64,000 nucleotides of DNA, taken from Oceanipulchritudo coccoides. GTDB taxonomy: Bacteria; Verrucomicrobiota; Verrucomicrobiia; Opitutales; Oceanipulchritudinaceae. The notes beneath the pieces are model-generated. The model was not told the origin of the DNA. It ran no database searches and saw only the letters and a list, made by a program, of their open reading frames with translations. The stretch spans positions 62,001 through 126,000 of the forward strand of contig NZ_JAAGNX010000001.1 of NCBI RefSeq assembly GCF_010500615.1, written 5' to 3'. This document shows, piece after piece, positions 39,701 through 42,470 of this stretch. The position numbers and the translations under genes are program-made. Every line of letters starts with the position of its first letter. The stretch's first letter is position 1.

Positions 39701-41132
39701 CACCGTTGTCCCGGTCAAGCCGACAGCCGGTTTCAAGAGCAACGCCTATCTGGTCTTTGATTACCAGAATGCCAGCGACTTTAAATTTGCCGGAATCAAC
39801 GTATCCACCAACCGGCTCGAAGTGGGCCATTCTTCCGGAAACGGCTGGGTCATCGACAAGTCCAGCTCCATTCAAGGACCTTTCAAATCCGACATAGAGT
39901 ATTCTATCTTCCTCGCCATCAATGGGAACTCAGTAGATCTGATCGTTGATAACAAGGTCTCGATGTCGTACGAGTTCGAGGCAGTGTATGATGAAGACGG
40001 TGTATTGCTTGGGCTTAACGACGGAATGGTCGGCCTCGGGGGTGACAACTCCCGTGCCTCCATTGATAATGTCATCGTTCAGCGCCTTACGCCCGAGACT
40101 ACTTTGACGCTCAGTGATAATTTTGATGGCGCGGTCAATAATCTCTTCCTGACTCCTGCAGGTGGCACATGGTCTGCAGGAAGCGGCCTTTATCGTGGCG
40201 TGGCCAACACGGAGACCGCGATCAGCCTGATCGGGGTTGGCGTCTCCCCAAACTCGGTCATCCGCCTTGAGTCAAATATGCAGACAGCAGGGGAGGCCGG
40301 CTTTGTCTTCGACTACTACGATTCCCGGGATTACAAGTTCGTCACGATCTCCAGCGAGACGAATGAAGTGATCATCGGCCACAAGACAAAGAGAGGTCTT
40401 GTCGTGGATGCCACTTACACTTTCCAGGGCCTGGATCTCTCCGGTAGCCAAGACCTGAACGTCCTCCTCAAGGGAAGCACCATCAGCGTGACCCTGAACG
40501 GGTCGTTGGTCCTCAGTCACGCCTTTAACGCCCTTGTCACGGATGGTAACTACGGACTTATCGGTGCTAGTGGCCAGACTGACTTCAATGAGGTGATCTT
40601 CCAGACGGATGATCCGGCACTTACCCCGGAAGAAGGGTCCGGCTCGGGTGATCCGGGTGCACCAGTCCCGATTCTTGTCCTGCCCGACATCGAGGACGAC
40701 ATCTCTGTGATTGAGCCGGAAGTGGAAATTGTCGAGTCCGGCAATAATACAATTCCTCTCGGCCTCCCGGTAATTTCCGGAGCGCCTCAGGCCGGCTTGA
40801 TAGCCCCCCACAAAACGGGCACCGCCACATTGACCCTTTATGCATGGCCCGTAGTCCAGGAAGCTGCGACGCGCCTGAGCAACCAGATTGCCCCCACTTC
40901 CAATCCCACGAGGGGCTTGATCGCTCCCACTTCGGCAAGCACTGACACCTCCCTGGTCATCAATGCCTGGCCGGTTATTCAAATCAGGGCCGTGGAAGGG
41001 ACCTTCATGGGGGAACTTTCATCCGCAAGCTCCAGCACAGCCAGTTTTGTCCCGGAAGTTGACCTGTTCCTGACTGAGACTGACGGAGAGTCGCTTCAGG
41101 ATTACTTCGCGAGAATCCTGTCCCTGTACTGA
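12702..41132 (+). CDS. Giant LEPR-XLL / RTX repeat surface or secreted protein (9,476 aa)
   Basis: One uninterrupted frame, roughly 1 MDa. The N-terminus LEALEPRLLLSG is the LEPR-XLL motif of giant proteins of Planctomycetes and Verrucomicrobia. Domains, approximate residues: 1-12 LEPR-XLL; 13-175 Ser/Asp-rich linker; 190-480 repeats like AFSNIGTLIGGSANDAFEL; 750-5200 Ala/Gly/Val-rich beta-helix-like repeats (for example GVGVGGVGVAVAGAGAVSQN) with inserted YEYIG and TYYV modules; 5270-6000 haemagglutinin-like region; 6550-6940 three Calx-beta-like repeats; 7220-8850 RTX repeats (GGAGNDTIWG) with FGDHG blocks; 8947-9303 two concanavalin-like domains; then an acidic linker and duplicated GLIAP/AWPV motifs. 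Few Cys were seen. The protein is acidic and probably calcium-stabilised, an adhesin or matrix protein by analogy. The listed start is TTG; an in-frame ATT at 12669 would add 11 residues (INRSEKSNEFS) that look like a normal LEPR lead-in. No classical signal peptide. Confidence 0.93.
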   Translation: MEALEPRLLLSGDGIGIAATDFLGDGDELISAIQVEHDMEVVSTDSDGSDELFDVEDSALIPAQTDDDDSLSGEEESTAKAVLLIDKFALASESPTNFESTSVTGQQDRLSEELVTTLKAANGPPATANLLDQWLSAELSNSGSDPTGGSGFVVSKSNRPQFASYSNLKASTGGVLAESPIAQIAFSGSVVDLSSASGATITITVNSDGLVTVTGATDSNDNGTSAEAVTTITGTGSNMILVGPDLDTKWQLDGPNSGSLEFNGLVISFTGIAQLQGGTEADAFVLGTTGSIANGIDGGAGTNALLGADEDNTWVVSGADAGTLNTTVAFSNIGTLIGGSANDAFELSDGGSLSGLIDGGVDDAEPALPGVDLLTFAARTSSVNVDLASSSATDVASFVGIEGFVGGSGTDTLLGPDNGSFTWTVFGIGTGNLSGLTFFDFENLTGADNTANDEFVFETGGSLSGTVDGGMGTFDSVKIFDPFTSDYSVLLPGSVDSSGSVTLHGTTVNFAGIDPVDLAVGGDPLNKIIYGTAFTDRIILENAPTAGEMQVRFLGARFYDLLSSIYLPGITFTNPADSLSIYGMGGSDTIEVKSLDPAFSADLRIYGSQMPVAVNPLDPAPAQVPVDDVFVDSVTISGSINTQGGLLDIWADMIQVNPDVVVNTGAGDLVLRARITGISDLENLLPGFGTNRAVDIEIGARAELRGAGIYLVAQAEDNSLPDTLGAPKEVGSFVIGPLVSKLDGVVSLPVSVLVKNSTAAITIRDGAIIEGTSTVGLYAIATADASGSASGSIFSIGYSRSVADARINIEGNTRIVSGAAVVIASTANSTASMSAGTERKSEGTPNPGNAQIAIALAVSDANTTSLVNVATGSYIDAALTANIGAAGSSSSEATGTSAIYADGSAGLAFGFDFSFAEIRTFVDGTVISRADPDLGYTVKIEIDPLVTWDGSGEPPIGFVDYDNDRIYVGPNALATEDTITYTNRRGTSIGGLVDGREYFILTSGDGWIKLADTETQVLRAAAGVESGNIIDLDPALGPAAENNSLTFGSADVDAALNTISLQRNGATVFNTFEYGQAVIYKAGPGGAIPGLVDGGTYYIKTSTDEQNLQGDSRFADTQVVQLAESENEAGGGVVIDIGAAVGDGHQLIAKHVLDSGFSTGLGISAQLGADNKSTAEAGLKSEDQDPKGVIAGAKEKIDDLTPNLGDKLFQNLTKSYRDNASKTQSGSSNSLAVAGGLSFTFTDHVVTADVGSNAVLKSNEDLEITATISQKFNVGAQSSTEPQQQAGGGNATSSADNNASIAVAVAIFNNTALATVHNGAELDALRALRVVSVVNYPIKQRLDTFVPLSWGELTDAMRDEGAGAITKYLNLNLGTQGSFFNTWTSATSSAEEVGIAGSVSVLVFTNRSEAVVQSNVEINQDLAWRTNSSNPHINQAEQQDNNKGEQVVSIVAKNIQQMINMTGIFSLPSFSIDAAPIIGPSAKDAKLKEKYRAKKKLSLDPTGVNGGKGGAGGSIFISTQTNTTHAIIKDGASVYSGADGGFNMTAKEALLNVNLAQSFAKGKTFAIGGTVLYSGQNSDTLAMLGSGVNVTGRDARVTAVGLSTTATWAGGIAAGESLGIGISVAINNINRQTRAIIGTEDAVAGTAISGTNNIDVTGGVQVKATVAGDVWAFTIAGAVVSPDDGDSSGKTDKGDTVNPTGDLGPPEAVGGASDVAGGTQQASDSAQTGVALAGAASVNLITDTTLALIADAGTLQAGFVSVTASNDLGLVAATGGLALASVDSGDSSAAIAGAFSYNKISATTDAEVQDTTMSLTGTGEVLLAIDAVSSGKIFSLAAGGAGSKASGGSGSGNTTAVAVAGSVSLNTISGGTSATLRNSPSTLDTGNVRISAKDAAGIFAIAGSVSGSFARGSSGNSTAASAGVAISVNRIDTSATSLIESTNLTWDALATTGDLLVDADNAREIGAYAVGGAFSAASGSQGKGAAGSGAGTASINEITGDTSATIENSTVVVPQLLTVQAADNSTIDAVSGAAAASISYSQNESTAAALGFSLTINDIETGTLASIGNSTATSGGALEVSADSEAQINSLAFGFAVGVAISGSARTIAATGTGALSFNEIRNTIGASIVNSPVIASSVSVMARDASAIKAQSIAGSASVSGNSSANSLAVSIGVSLAHNTISNNTTASILNVPSIITSGDVAVLAADNARIDVLSVAAAVSVAIGGKSVGVAGGASESTNIILSQTNATIENSNIGTANNKVGDVDLSATSTASINAVVAGVAVAVGVGTNGPGVGVAIGIAVARNFIGWDPNGNPVDATHDNVTFREPDPNDPNDNGATRVATLLPSLAPGTTVRIAEGALAGDVYEYIGDTTITDSDPSAAGDQPIDLSIQQYRDASAWKHVNVAPEAAEVRATMTDSSVSAQGALNITADARETINAVVIAAAVGVGGGIGSVGVGVSGAGVYSENKINVDVDAIINGDGASGITADSVSVIAGDSSVIDAVAGAAALSAGLGSNAGVAISIGLSLAFNEISNTVDAGILNADNGVTTTSGDVTVLAASKGGRLFDLKDGFVTKDDLNDASTADEDNPNDPLNPSDTVDDPSDDAINEKREDIIDDQRILALLRDAFPNSENLATQETVATDAVLTADSGLVDFSSVGTNNTIQFLVDHGLSTGDAVIYTGTAVPELTNGGTYYVVAVDATSIQLTTSELDAENGTVISITPLNPSGGLEDHSFRKLWDIVLGTTVKVPEGYANGGGDSSSDKVYIFVGNTLGDDRDNVNLSTENYSSSSWIEAESLKVSIIAEGKSWMVVAPDGTSYVLELDEATGKIGVSRSTINSVSVAASLAVGVGVGGVGVAVAGAGAVSQNVVLSKVNATVQDSIIVSARDVIIDASSTSTISSTVVSVAVAIGGGSGAGIGVSIGISVARNFIGWTPAGQQDAAQVRARLVDSSVDAARDLILKSLASQQIDSIVFAGAVAVGLSSAVGVGVAGAGVFAENKIGADVKSSIEGTGSTGIEAASITVTADDTSFINSLAGAAAVSFAFGNAAGVAVSVGIAISLNTITSSVEAVILNVDLPGVTAESAGGIIVAATETAEINSVTFAAAVAVGIGVFGIAATGAGAGASNVILTTTKAYAKNSELFSNGIVSITSDMDSEITAKVIGVALSVGAGLAGVGFSIGVAIARNFIGWDPGASSFDETFQSTDEQRVLTPGDTVRVLEGVRKGDLYEYIGLDENGTAQSRVRWDYTTSNTASVSTGDLVKVEGSFILQELDFGTTVNATANTLEFEKEHGFSGGEFVTYESTEGNQGGLVENTYYKVVVINPVTIQLRDATGATVVNLVDVDWSTGANALKTTAPGIYKYVGDNPTVSGPLSDLAQRYATNDNWILINSNDLSEEDFSDITQWKQVVDTGTAEVQAYILDSGVTAVGDLSVIAQSRATIDALVIAAAAAVGGGAVGLAGSGAGSGSINLIKILVNAYISGVGETGISAASVTVTANDASGINAIAGGIAVAAAIGINSSGAVSIGIAIGYNAVDNDVNAFIRGSNVTSTTGDVVVTAQTSGREVFTEESANLLGLTADDLDFAAESDATESGRDPAQVETDLIRRTGIQQKLRDIFENNSAFLALYDSVATPAMYRTDQKNANGTFNNRLKNGDTVEIAFGYDNVNGRNGEKGRIYRYVGPDQGSGQTTDISAQDYFDTTKWRLVDNLRLATLIEGQSWVLLAPDGNSFIISLDPLSGDFTVTTVSINAVSAAASLALGIAGVGAGIGIAGAGAVAQNLISSTTSAFAEGSSITSANDVQIAASSTAEISSVVVGAAVGVGVGASSGVGAAIGVAIATNYIGENIDGTDIPDSGVFAYLLNTSVNATGDLIIDADADQTIASVVVAAAVAVGAGAGFGLAASGAGVLAENHISFEALSFIDGSGTTGIIADSISITADDNSTIRATAAAVAVSFSFGFVSISVAIGVTISNNSIGNTVEASISNAGSVESRSGNIRIAANEVSTISSVAVAAAAAGAIGFGGAASASAVNSTNNISNTVAAFILDSTRVLSSGAVFVEADDTATISAVIVSVALSGGFSAMALGISLAQNNITDTVSSSIRSSADTNPSSIPKSSVTANGGDIRVTSDYQPSVNTVSVNAAVAVGAGVAAAGSESRLTIGGTTEAYLNRVTLAAPSNSITVRSDSIATADPNTTALAGSFLGVSAMASYATIQGVTRAYVSGDSTISASNENGNGFFLVADATNTATPTTNVASVGLIGIASINADTTISRSTEAYVATSGGISGGSTPLSISARSDSQASGRALGVAVGIGGAVSTISVSSTISGNTRAYLGNSTDVDGGSLTVSAFANKYLYSDSTGVGAGIGLGFTSVGIESLISGLTDASIGSGADVDMLNNLELSASETDEGTSNSVLGAGGLISGTILNSEVTVQPRITATVGNNSSVDAGGNISIIAESTRATGNASTQAVSVGGISIGDIKPTSTVSPTVHSFIGDNTTVSAEGNISVVAEILAETEASVGDLDDFFTPLTDVDVNADTITFTSHGLLTGNRVTYESDDSVSGSLPLEDRTYRVLVVDGNRIKLGASFAADTAVNPLTDSIRFNSSHLFQTGDAVKYSNGSTDSLNPATLSTSGTYYVRVVDENTIKLFTSRAQAIENPSSFDPSTPESEGVVTDDNFINIGDFTNGQAVTYYAPEPIIFGTVQVDTDGDEESEDNIINNKALPLKPVDNNSIYLDESITTGTRLTYLSSQGSIGGLSSGSTYYSLQVDGNKIQLLPSYVSLGDVTFNQIDDAPDRIVRNDGGSWSSAGFAPGQQIVITKTANNNKTLTIQAVSGSTLFFAGDVLADEANKAAVLRGAAIALSPDKSANGQTVQHSLIRGPLGNLTSGRTYYVINSDGSKFQLAASQGSTTVLNVSDISRSGQHGFELAGIELTPSSGSQQLWLDFSGPLPAGDQHKLLGPGGISLRSLSPPPGDGQSSSTTDIVGVGLLLNVSVPRSVLNITNDAQAWIAGTLVEAGGNITVRSKTFSNGSAYMSDVGGGAISAIDAQASINVNNTSKAYLTDDGVTLISGGNVSILSDSAFDLDVYTNTEGGGLGAGSNSKAFLTVNSDSADGFGTFTLLEQSARIEADTVNLNAQVSKMDLSARTRALAAGFVAVAITNSNIDAPSTVEVKIAPDVRVKAKRGIDIGAFHNNVTVAYDRSPVPIAFIPIPIFRGGNNTELTELVESKDGARLETAPPSNGGPALLVQTTTATINNIKSHTRSIEWDADVEVFAGPGPEVIIAADGSIEKAIGASVDFSQAGKVIIGDIGDNSNLTNINDIIGGIVRFISDTITNDIADSPDGTNLRSLMQFADTFAGITIINKSTLDLVINNISVGIASDPLVDLQGDKVDLTFNLRRVVSPTSIVIENTTTSGAPDILLAGKIENPIGTTRISAATGDIIAGSVRGGMTLIRTANLQLDAPLGTIGYNTQAPGAMNHLPVDIVQGPLVVFDSAHQLETGDAVVYRVGSGATALGNLVPNATYYVIRLDNLRIGLASSVSDAFNGTAIAINPANLTTGGHSITRGSISLPITDGIRLAAQAGLDNYIDLMGRLRDPAAGTPNPHVFNIDLIRAGLTGLGSSDLILQSATLDVSNGTAGSVRVNASSGPAPTGNNPYSNRFWPDPNPLPQIPYGVGFFLFLNSSVPINATYNFVNPVDGSAGLVADGATGNVNVTTQNSSPAAVQVNVTGITEILDTGHINVLTNGFVILTEQNDDMRVGHIQSTANNVTLTSPASIIDANALATVDVTGINITLHALGGTIGTEPNFLETNLLDGGALGALTADAVGSIFINETAGDLRVNTIVSKTGNAHITTSNGSILDANPLTAPDIDSVLRDTPNISARDIDLDANGGSIGTPGDDLDIDSSTSAAGPVSGGRVYAEADYNLYLTESHLHIDVLGLKAFGKDNSLGDLRLTVPDTSAVPVENLNLLPGQPAGSKLLSEGGRTPVTIGEILAAGSINLWIGDNISTVLNSQIIAGGMIQIRGDVDRLRESGLDKPNPVNADPNYGTNVTILGRVGGLYQPPMTGSDDPTDYSEFFGHSDVDTFLFDGSALGARTIAYGSQYATGDLTRPTTYVDDGEDNFVINNLLTMAVDSDHTLTLDGQADTDRYVVWTTGTNGTERNYVINVLDSGAKDDGVDTLEIYGLDSSANNETDATDDIFLLRSVAYIDHTLPGTPEAPAFVALLHGTLAETRTPSANVGDRPQSVQRINYDANLNGRMTVYGQGGNDQFAVDDATVITTLDGGQGHDKFQIAQIYGSNRTDPNVGPADEFETIGTTRGYLSTGPSAPLVATGGDGNDTFIVYGNKAELRLEGDAGNDLFIVRAFALAETDANGDIQVDPVTGVAIPKTTGDLSTTELTNILPGDDDDTIQYNINAPVSIDGGSGFDKVVVLGTEFADNFVITKDGVFGGGVNVRFENIEVLEIDGLEGDDDFYVLSTPYGVATRIIGGLGSDSINVAGDVADTIQTQELEGRSAVVNHDISSLDPVYAALLAPGVDLNVASGAKGAIVITESGSGTTVREDGLLDSYSVRLATAPAVGTRVYVTVSAALSSSDEQIQIPNGDTIWLSDDKLIDGPSFTRPVWTNGVLDPSVPDRAVVLVFDSTNWDVDQEVSINAPDDGLAEGDRVVTVNHSVSAVIETPDAAIAAAQADTILFFDRAKVRNVEVTIIDNDQPGLIITEVDSIFGEPTDEQTIVLEGIDGFSDAYDLQLATMPTGTVTVQLTLDSRLVISGDSRFDALTGTVTFDSGNWNTPVRLTVGAVNDGIRQDPATSIIGHAIVDTIAGRDASYDSVKRDLDVEVYDDETSNVIVIESGGDTVVTKDGLVTDNYAIRLTRAPIADVIISVVTDGQTAASPDPVTFNTSTWKTFQFVTLTGVPGYVPAPGTENIKIFSARPHLLTGLRGPLAVEGGVTGADRSLTSAILLPKELNADLLEIGVQPPEIDQVDTLNIYDDSSQMDKVGRLTSTGLTGLGMAGDLQFSGATAFGEPNLFPGGISFGQVSIDPTTGDWSTNATRSSIEVVNIMLGSGNDHITVDGTLLQADEILDGQNLGPARHGSLTVIHGGGNLPLAGGPIGGDTILINGGGGPGSPLVVYGDTSQEGLWYGGIPSVADRSDSLDLGPKWFDQVGTADDFFLFGRANPFAFAGNDLIDARNLDVADMVPLNGQVTVGITAYGGAGNDTIWGSQAGDHLAGGTGDDEIHGQEGVDHIYGDSGFNVDHITRTLLVATSDPGADMSVFPPRDDLVAGMDTLYGDAGDDIIFGDHGSVGQRVPPSTGSLAELFTRGVRFGAIDRVTENPVIVEFPASEKLLTVSEIMEARTVEPANGDDDTIYGNDGRDRIFGGNGSDTIDGGVDSDVIFGDHGHMSYVAADYFDLADTDLTTLDLVESIDTAAALGAADSITDDASDDIIFGGQGDDTIDAGTGQNIVFGDHGRILGVDNGVNQPIGDPDAAKPDDDYQVQVLGLVTSIDWGTFNGVANEFGNGNDTITTGIGRDMIFGGGGDDAINTFASDSGTAALDGNNIVFGDHGLIDYLAEEIAQNSGANPVRPTDIDRVWSIATDMGGVDTITTGNANDIILGGLEGDAIHAGHGKNIVFGDAGQITAATTDDPAVQISVHEFTIGEIVSIAFADGGADSIYSGDHDDILIGGTAGDMIDSGHGDNVAFGDAVQILMLTNHTIGGQPDFNLVVGPPARPTGDHPLTYALITSLVPDIGIDGDDTMTGGIGRDILIGGDGSDVINTFSSNSLGTLQGTAATDSNNIVIGDYGLVDYLSEELLQSTDPDVSLLDFVLAPNPDSLATGIATNPIRAGDIDRIWSLEAVTHLGGDDIITGGDRNDIVIGGTGDDTIFGGFGNVVTGEGADILIGDNALLTAYLIDEIDVPFAVHEFTICEITTIGFEDEDGGADTLIAGDLNDVLFGGAGDDIIYAGGGDDLVFGDHGKITCKGGSFIPKISLPVVCDDFLELHTGLRTISIEAINFDTNTGTGNDLVYGQDGMDLIMGQQGDDVLYGGDGDDILIGGSNVSGALDGDDRLDGGRGNDAIAGDNAEICYRPDNLDPRMRALTGTNIYGVTPGIDDGRALVEGVGSILYPSYVDPRGALPGNSYGQPIHRQYLIKLLDHDDVIEQQADDPFIRVWGDDYIAGGADEDEIFGQLGDDIIQGDGAIGIDPRTDLSKLLFAGDQFQQSATPTAFDAFRNTPTGLDGVGDLTVYASFESASDGDDYIEGNGGKDVIFGNLGQDDIIGGSSDLYGLVTFEMRPDDSDLIFGGAGTDISRNNIGDAITARSPALPIGAPDDLIITTPGGHAHDADVMIGDNGQIFRLVGVNSVQRSIGEDAFNSALGGYPVAAYNPALNDVYANGVRSTGGYLNFNYDYEGPAAQGYGSDNNSETYDFIVVRAVEFLDYHEGGNDVWGDDVIDRGMGDELHGESGDDTIYGMTGADILFGEGQDDDLVGGYGNDWISGGTGDDGVIGDDGRIIVSRNATTYGEPLHGVVALLPDNGDTKTFNGNMINEEIATPGTIQEAVVNIGGALKKAVNLTPFSFDNDFIGNWDEFTEGVPKKRGATPDNPFPRNADDIIFGGLGGDWLHGGSGDDAIMGGEALAEAYTQVYDETGALIGVARSDYNRPFNPVDALRYNPVDVDGWHFDRTRRAGEFALYDEYDPLRKITLNNDGTANKDDAGGLAWFLNFSTTEGTYVPAGVNADAHGQQATTYPQAWSDGNDRIFGDTGNDWLVGGSGRDTIYGGFGNDLLNADDNHDTNQLRNDEPDTQVSYEDRAYGGAGRDILIGNTGGDRLIDWVGEFNSYLVPFAPFGMATVSRTLQPQLAEFLYTLSASDGADPTRFLDTNGQPSQAFRNGEPEGELGLIRQKDYAWQDQTGAPTDPQAGNIPGGKRDVLRTVGFNNGQPDGFFIDSGNWTAQNGNYTVGPEAIGGDALSVFNVNAYLPNYFEIMATVVPVKPTAGFKSNAYLVFDYQNASDFKFAGINVSTNRLEVGHSSGNGWVIDKSSSIQGPFKSDIEYSIFLAINGNSVDLIVDNKVSMSYEFEAVYDEDGVLLGLNDGMVGLGGDNSRASIDNVIVQRLTPETTLTLSDNFDGAVNNLFLTPAGGTWSAGSGLYRGVANTETAISLIGVGVSPNSVIRLESNMQTAGEAGFVFDYYDSRDYKFVTISSETNEVIIGHKTKRGLVVDATYTFQGLDLSGSQDLNVLLKGSTISVTLNGSLVLSHAFNALVTDGNYGLIGASGQTDFNEVIFQTDDPALTPEEGSGSGDPGAPVPILVLPDIEDDISVIEPEVEIVESGNNTIPLGLPVISGAPQAGLIAPHKTGTATLTLYAWPVVQEAATRLSNQIAPTSNPTRGLIAPTSASTDTSLVINAWPVIQIRAVEGTFMGELSSASSSTASFVPEVDLFLTETDGESLQDYFARILSLY
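19614..24250 (+). repeat. Diverged ~2.7-kb duplication inside the giant gene
   Basis: The ordered landmarks of one unit recur in a second. ARNFIGWDP occurs at about 19611 and 22263. A YEYIG module follows each. A GGRLFD/GREVF junction with an acidic helical linker (LALLRDAF and QQKLRDIF) is at about 20391 and 23398. A second YIFVG/YRYVG module is next. The segment EGKSWMVVAPDGTSY and EGQSWVLLAPDGNSF is at about 21120 and 23862. A closing ARNFIGW/TNYIGEN is at about 21492 and 24230. Offsets are 2.65-3.0 kb because the second unit gained extra modules. Confidence 0.75.
34369..39250 (+). repeat. RTX calcium-binding repeat region of the giant gene
   Basis: Encodes many GG-x-G-x-D-x-h nonapeptides (GGAGNDTIWG, GGTGDDEIHG, GGDGDDILIG) in about 1,600 residues. 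Between clusters a longer block repeats with the core D-x-h-h-F-G-D-H-G-x-h, at about 34627, 34918, 35131, 35419, 35629, 35838, 36130, 36438 and 36651. Known RTX repeats fold as calcium-loaded parabolic beta-rolls after export. Confidence 0.9.
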
Positions 41133-41184
41133 GAAACGGCTTTCCTGAGCCGATCAACCCGCGATTCCGAGCTGCCCGGATCCC

Positions 41185-41535
41185 TTACTTGATCAAGCGG
41201 ATCGTCAGCGGGTAGCGGTAAAGCTCGTTGTTGGACGCCTTGATCGCACCGACAATTGCCAGGACAATGCCCGCAATACCGACCGCAATCAGCAGGAAAA
41301 TTCCAATGACAACCACTATCAGGATTGAGCTGATGATGGCGTAGATGAACAGCGAAATATGGAAATTCAGCGTTTCCTTGGCGTGCGCCGGAATCGTTGA
41401 ATTGGCATCATCCTTGGTCACCAGATAAACAATCAGCGGAAGGATCAGCGCAACTCCCAGAAAGGCCGAAAGGTGGCAGAGCACGTTCCAGAGTTTGTCG
41501 TTCGTGTTTGAGATGATCGGTTGTGTTTCGGTCAT
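41185..41535 (-). CDS. DUF4870 (Tic20-like) small membrane protein
   Basis: 116 residues from the ATG at 41535. After a short polar start (MTETQPIISNTNDKLWNVLC) come three to four helices: LSAFLGVALILPLIVYLV, the loop TKDDANSTIPAHAKETLNFHI, then SLFIYAIISSILIVVVIGIF and LLIAVGIAGIVLAIVGAI. The W-N-x-x-x-H-L-S-A-F-x-G and HAKETLNFHIS blocks mark the DUF4870 family, whose function is not known. The frame extends 64 codons further to 41727, but that extension is a translation of the REP-like repeats and was excluded. The gene converges on the giant gene. Confidence 0.88.
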   Translation of the reverse strand: MTETQPIISNTNDKLWNVLCHLSAFLGVALILPLIVYLVTKDDANSTIPAHAKETLNFHISLFIYAIISSILIVVVIGIFLLIAVGIAGIVLAIVGAIKASNNELYRYPLTIRLIK

Positions 41536-41640
41536 GCGTCCAATTGAAGCAAACACAGACTCAAGGTCAAGACCCGGCATGCCAGCCGACGTGTCCTGCG
41601 AAGCGCACGCGAAGCAGGAAGCCTTGGCGAAGGGCTTGTT

Positions 41641-41694
41641 CCGCCGAAGCTCGGAGAGCGAAGGGCTTGTCCGCCGAAGCTTGGAGAGCGAAGG
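41641..41694. repeat. Tandem REP-like repeat, left flank of the GIY-YIG gene
   Basis: Two copies of a 24-bp unit (CCGCCGAAGCTCGGAGAGCG plus AAGG) at 41641-41664 and 41671-41694 with a 30-bp period; the second has one change (C to T). The 22-bp core at 41643-41664 recurs exactly at 42124-42145. Confidence 0.8.
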
Positions 41695-41698
41695 CGGA

Positions 41699-41941
41699 TC
41701 ACCACAACCTTTTCCTCGCAAATGCACGCCCGGAACCGCTTTTCAAATATGCTTCAAAAGCCGTGGCCGAGGATTCCGAGGAGAACGATATATAGGTTAC
41801 CAACCCCCATGGCTTGTATTTCGAAGTGTGCGGCGATCCCCCCTTGTTGTGTTTCTTCAAGCGCTTCCGGAGATTGCGGGTAAATCCGACATATCGTTGG
41901 TTTGGATACGGAATACTTTGGATCAGGTAGACGGTGCGCAC
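41699..41941 (-). CDS. Small GIY-YIG endonuclease-family protein
   Basis: 80 residues from a GTG at 41941. The GIY-YIG fold is shown by VYLIQS...RYVGF (degenerate GIY and YIG strands), LRKRLKKHN with the catalytic-type Arg, GGSPHTSKYKPW, and the Glu of TAFEAYLKSGSGRAFARKRLW. The ending G-R-A-F-A-x-x-R-L-W is typical of the short ~80-90 residue GIY-YIG proteins of bacteria. The frame is open to an ATG at 42106 (135 codons), but the extra part translates repeat-derived DNA. The stop lies 4 bp from a REP-like repeat, and an exact copy of its 22-bp core lies on the other side, next to tRNA-Ala. Its role is unknown, with DNA repair or repeat mobility possible. Confidence 0.78.
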   Translation of the reverse strand: MRTVYLIQSIPYPNQRYVGFTRNLRKRLKKHNKGGSPHTSKYKPWGLVTYISFSSESSATAFEAYLKSGSGRAFARKRLW

Positions 41942-42085
41942 GCAGGGAACTTGATGACCCCATGCCTTGCTTGGCACAGCATTAATTCGCTCTATTTGGA
42001 CCAGATGGAATACTTGGAATTGATGGGGGGGTAAGGTCACAGTAGTGAGCCCTCCTTCGCCCGCTGTCGCGGAGCTTCGGCGGGC

Positions 42086-42146
42086 AGCCTTCGCTCTAAT
42101 CCTCACTTCTGGCTGGCTTGCCAGCCGAAGCTCGGAGAGCGAAGGC

Positions 42147-42147
<1 letters not shown>
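42086..42147. repeat. Nested palindromic element ending on tRNA-Ala
   Basis: Outer arms AGCCTTCGCTCT (42086-42097) and AGAGCGAAGGCT (42136-42147) are perfect reverse complements. Inside is a second perfect hairpin GGCTGGC-TT-GCCAGCC (42111-42126). The right side contains the 22-bp direct repeat shared with 41643-41664. Its last base is the discriminator position of the tRNA-Ala gene. Confidence 0.75.
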
Positions 42148-42219
<72 letters not shown>

Positions 42220-42386
42220 TTGTGTGAAGCTCGAAGCGTGGAAATATTGGCCGGATTCGTCAATGTCTAATCAAGCGCCTGACGGGCGTTGAGCAGTTTG
42301 ATGGCAAGGCTGGTTACGGACTGGATTGGATATGGAATTTGTAAAAACCGAGATCGATTATCTGCAATTCTACATGTCCCTTGGCT

Positions 42387-42410
42387 GTCAAAGGAGATAT
42401 TTCTCCTGAC
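42387..42410. promoter_or_regulatory. Palindrome upstream of the RND efflux operon
   Basis: AGGAGA-TATT-TCTCCT (42392-42407) is a perfect inverted repeat, extended outward by GTCA (42387) and TGAC with a two-base bulge. It lies about 60 bp before the tolC-like start, where efflux repressors often bind. No repressor gene is adjacent. The rest of the 250-bp gap shows no convincing gene. Confidence 0.35.
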
Positions 42411-42470
42411 GGGATTGCGCTGGAAGAAGTTGCGTATAGAATTAGCGTTTGGTTTAAACCAATTCAGGGG

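Noticed and set aside
41140-41160. Small hairpin CGGCT-TTCCTG-AGCCG after the giant gene
   Set aside because: Short stem without a T tract; not enough to call a terminator.
41536-41727. 64-codon extension of the DUF4870 protein
   Set aside because: It encodes repeat-derived Arg/Leu-rich sequence and precedes a good ATG with family-like N-terminus.
41942-42106. ATG-started longer version of the GIY-YIG gene
   Set aside because: The added residues translate REP-like repeat DNA; the GTG start fits the family length.
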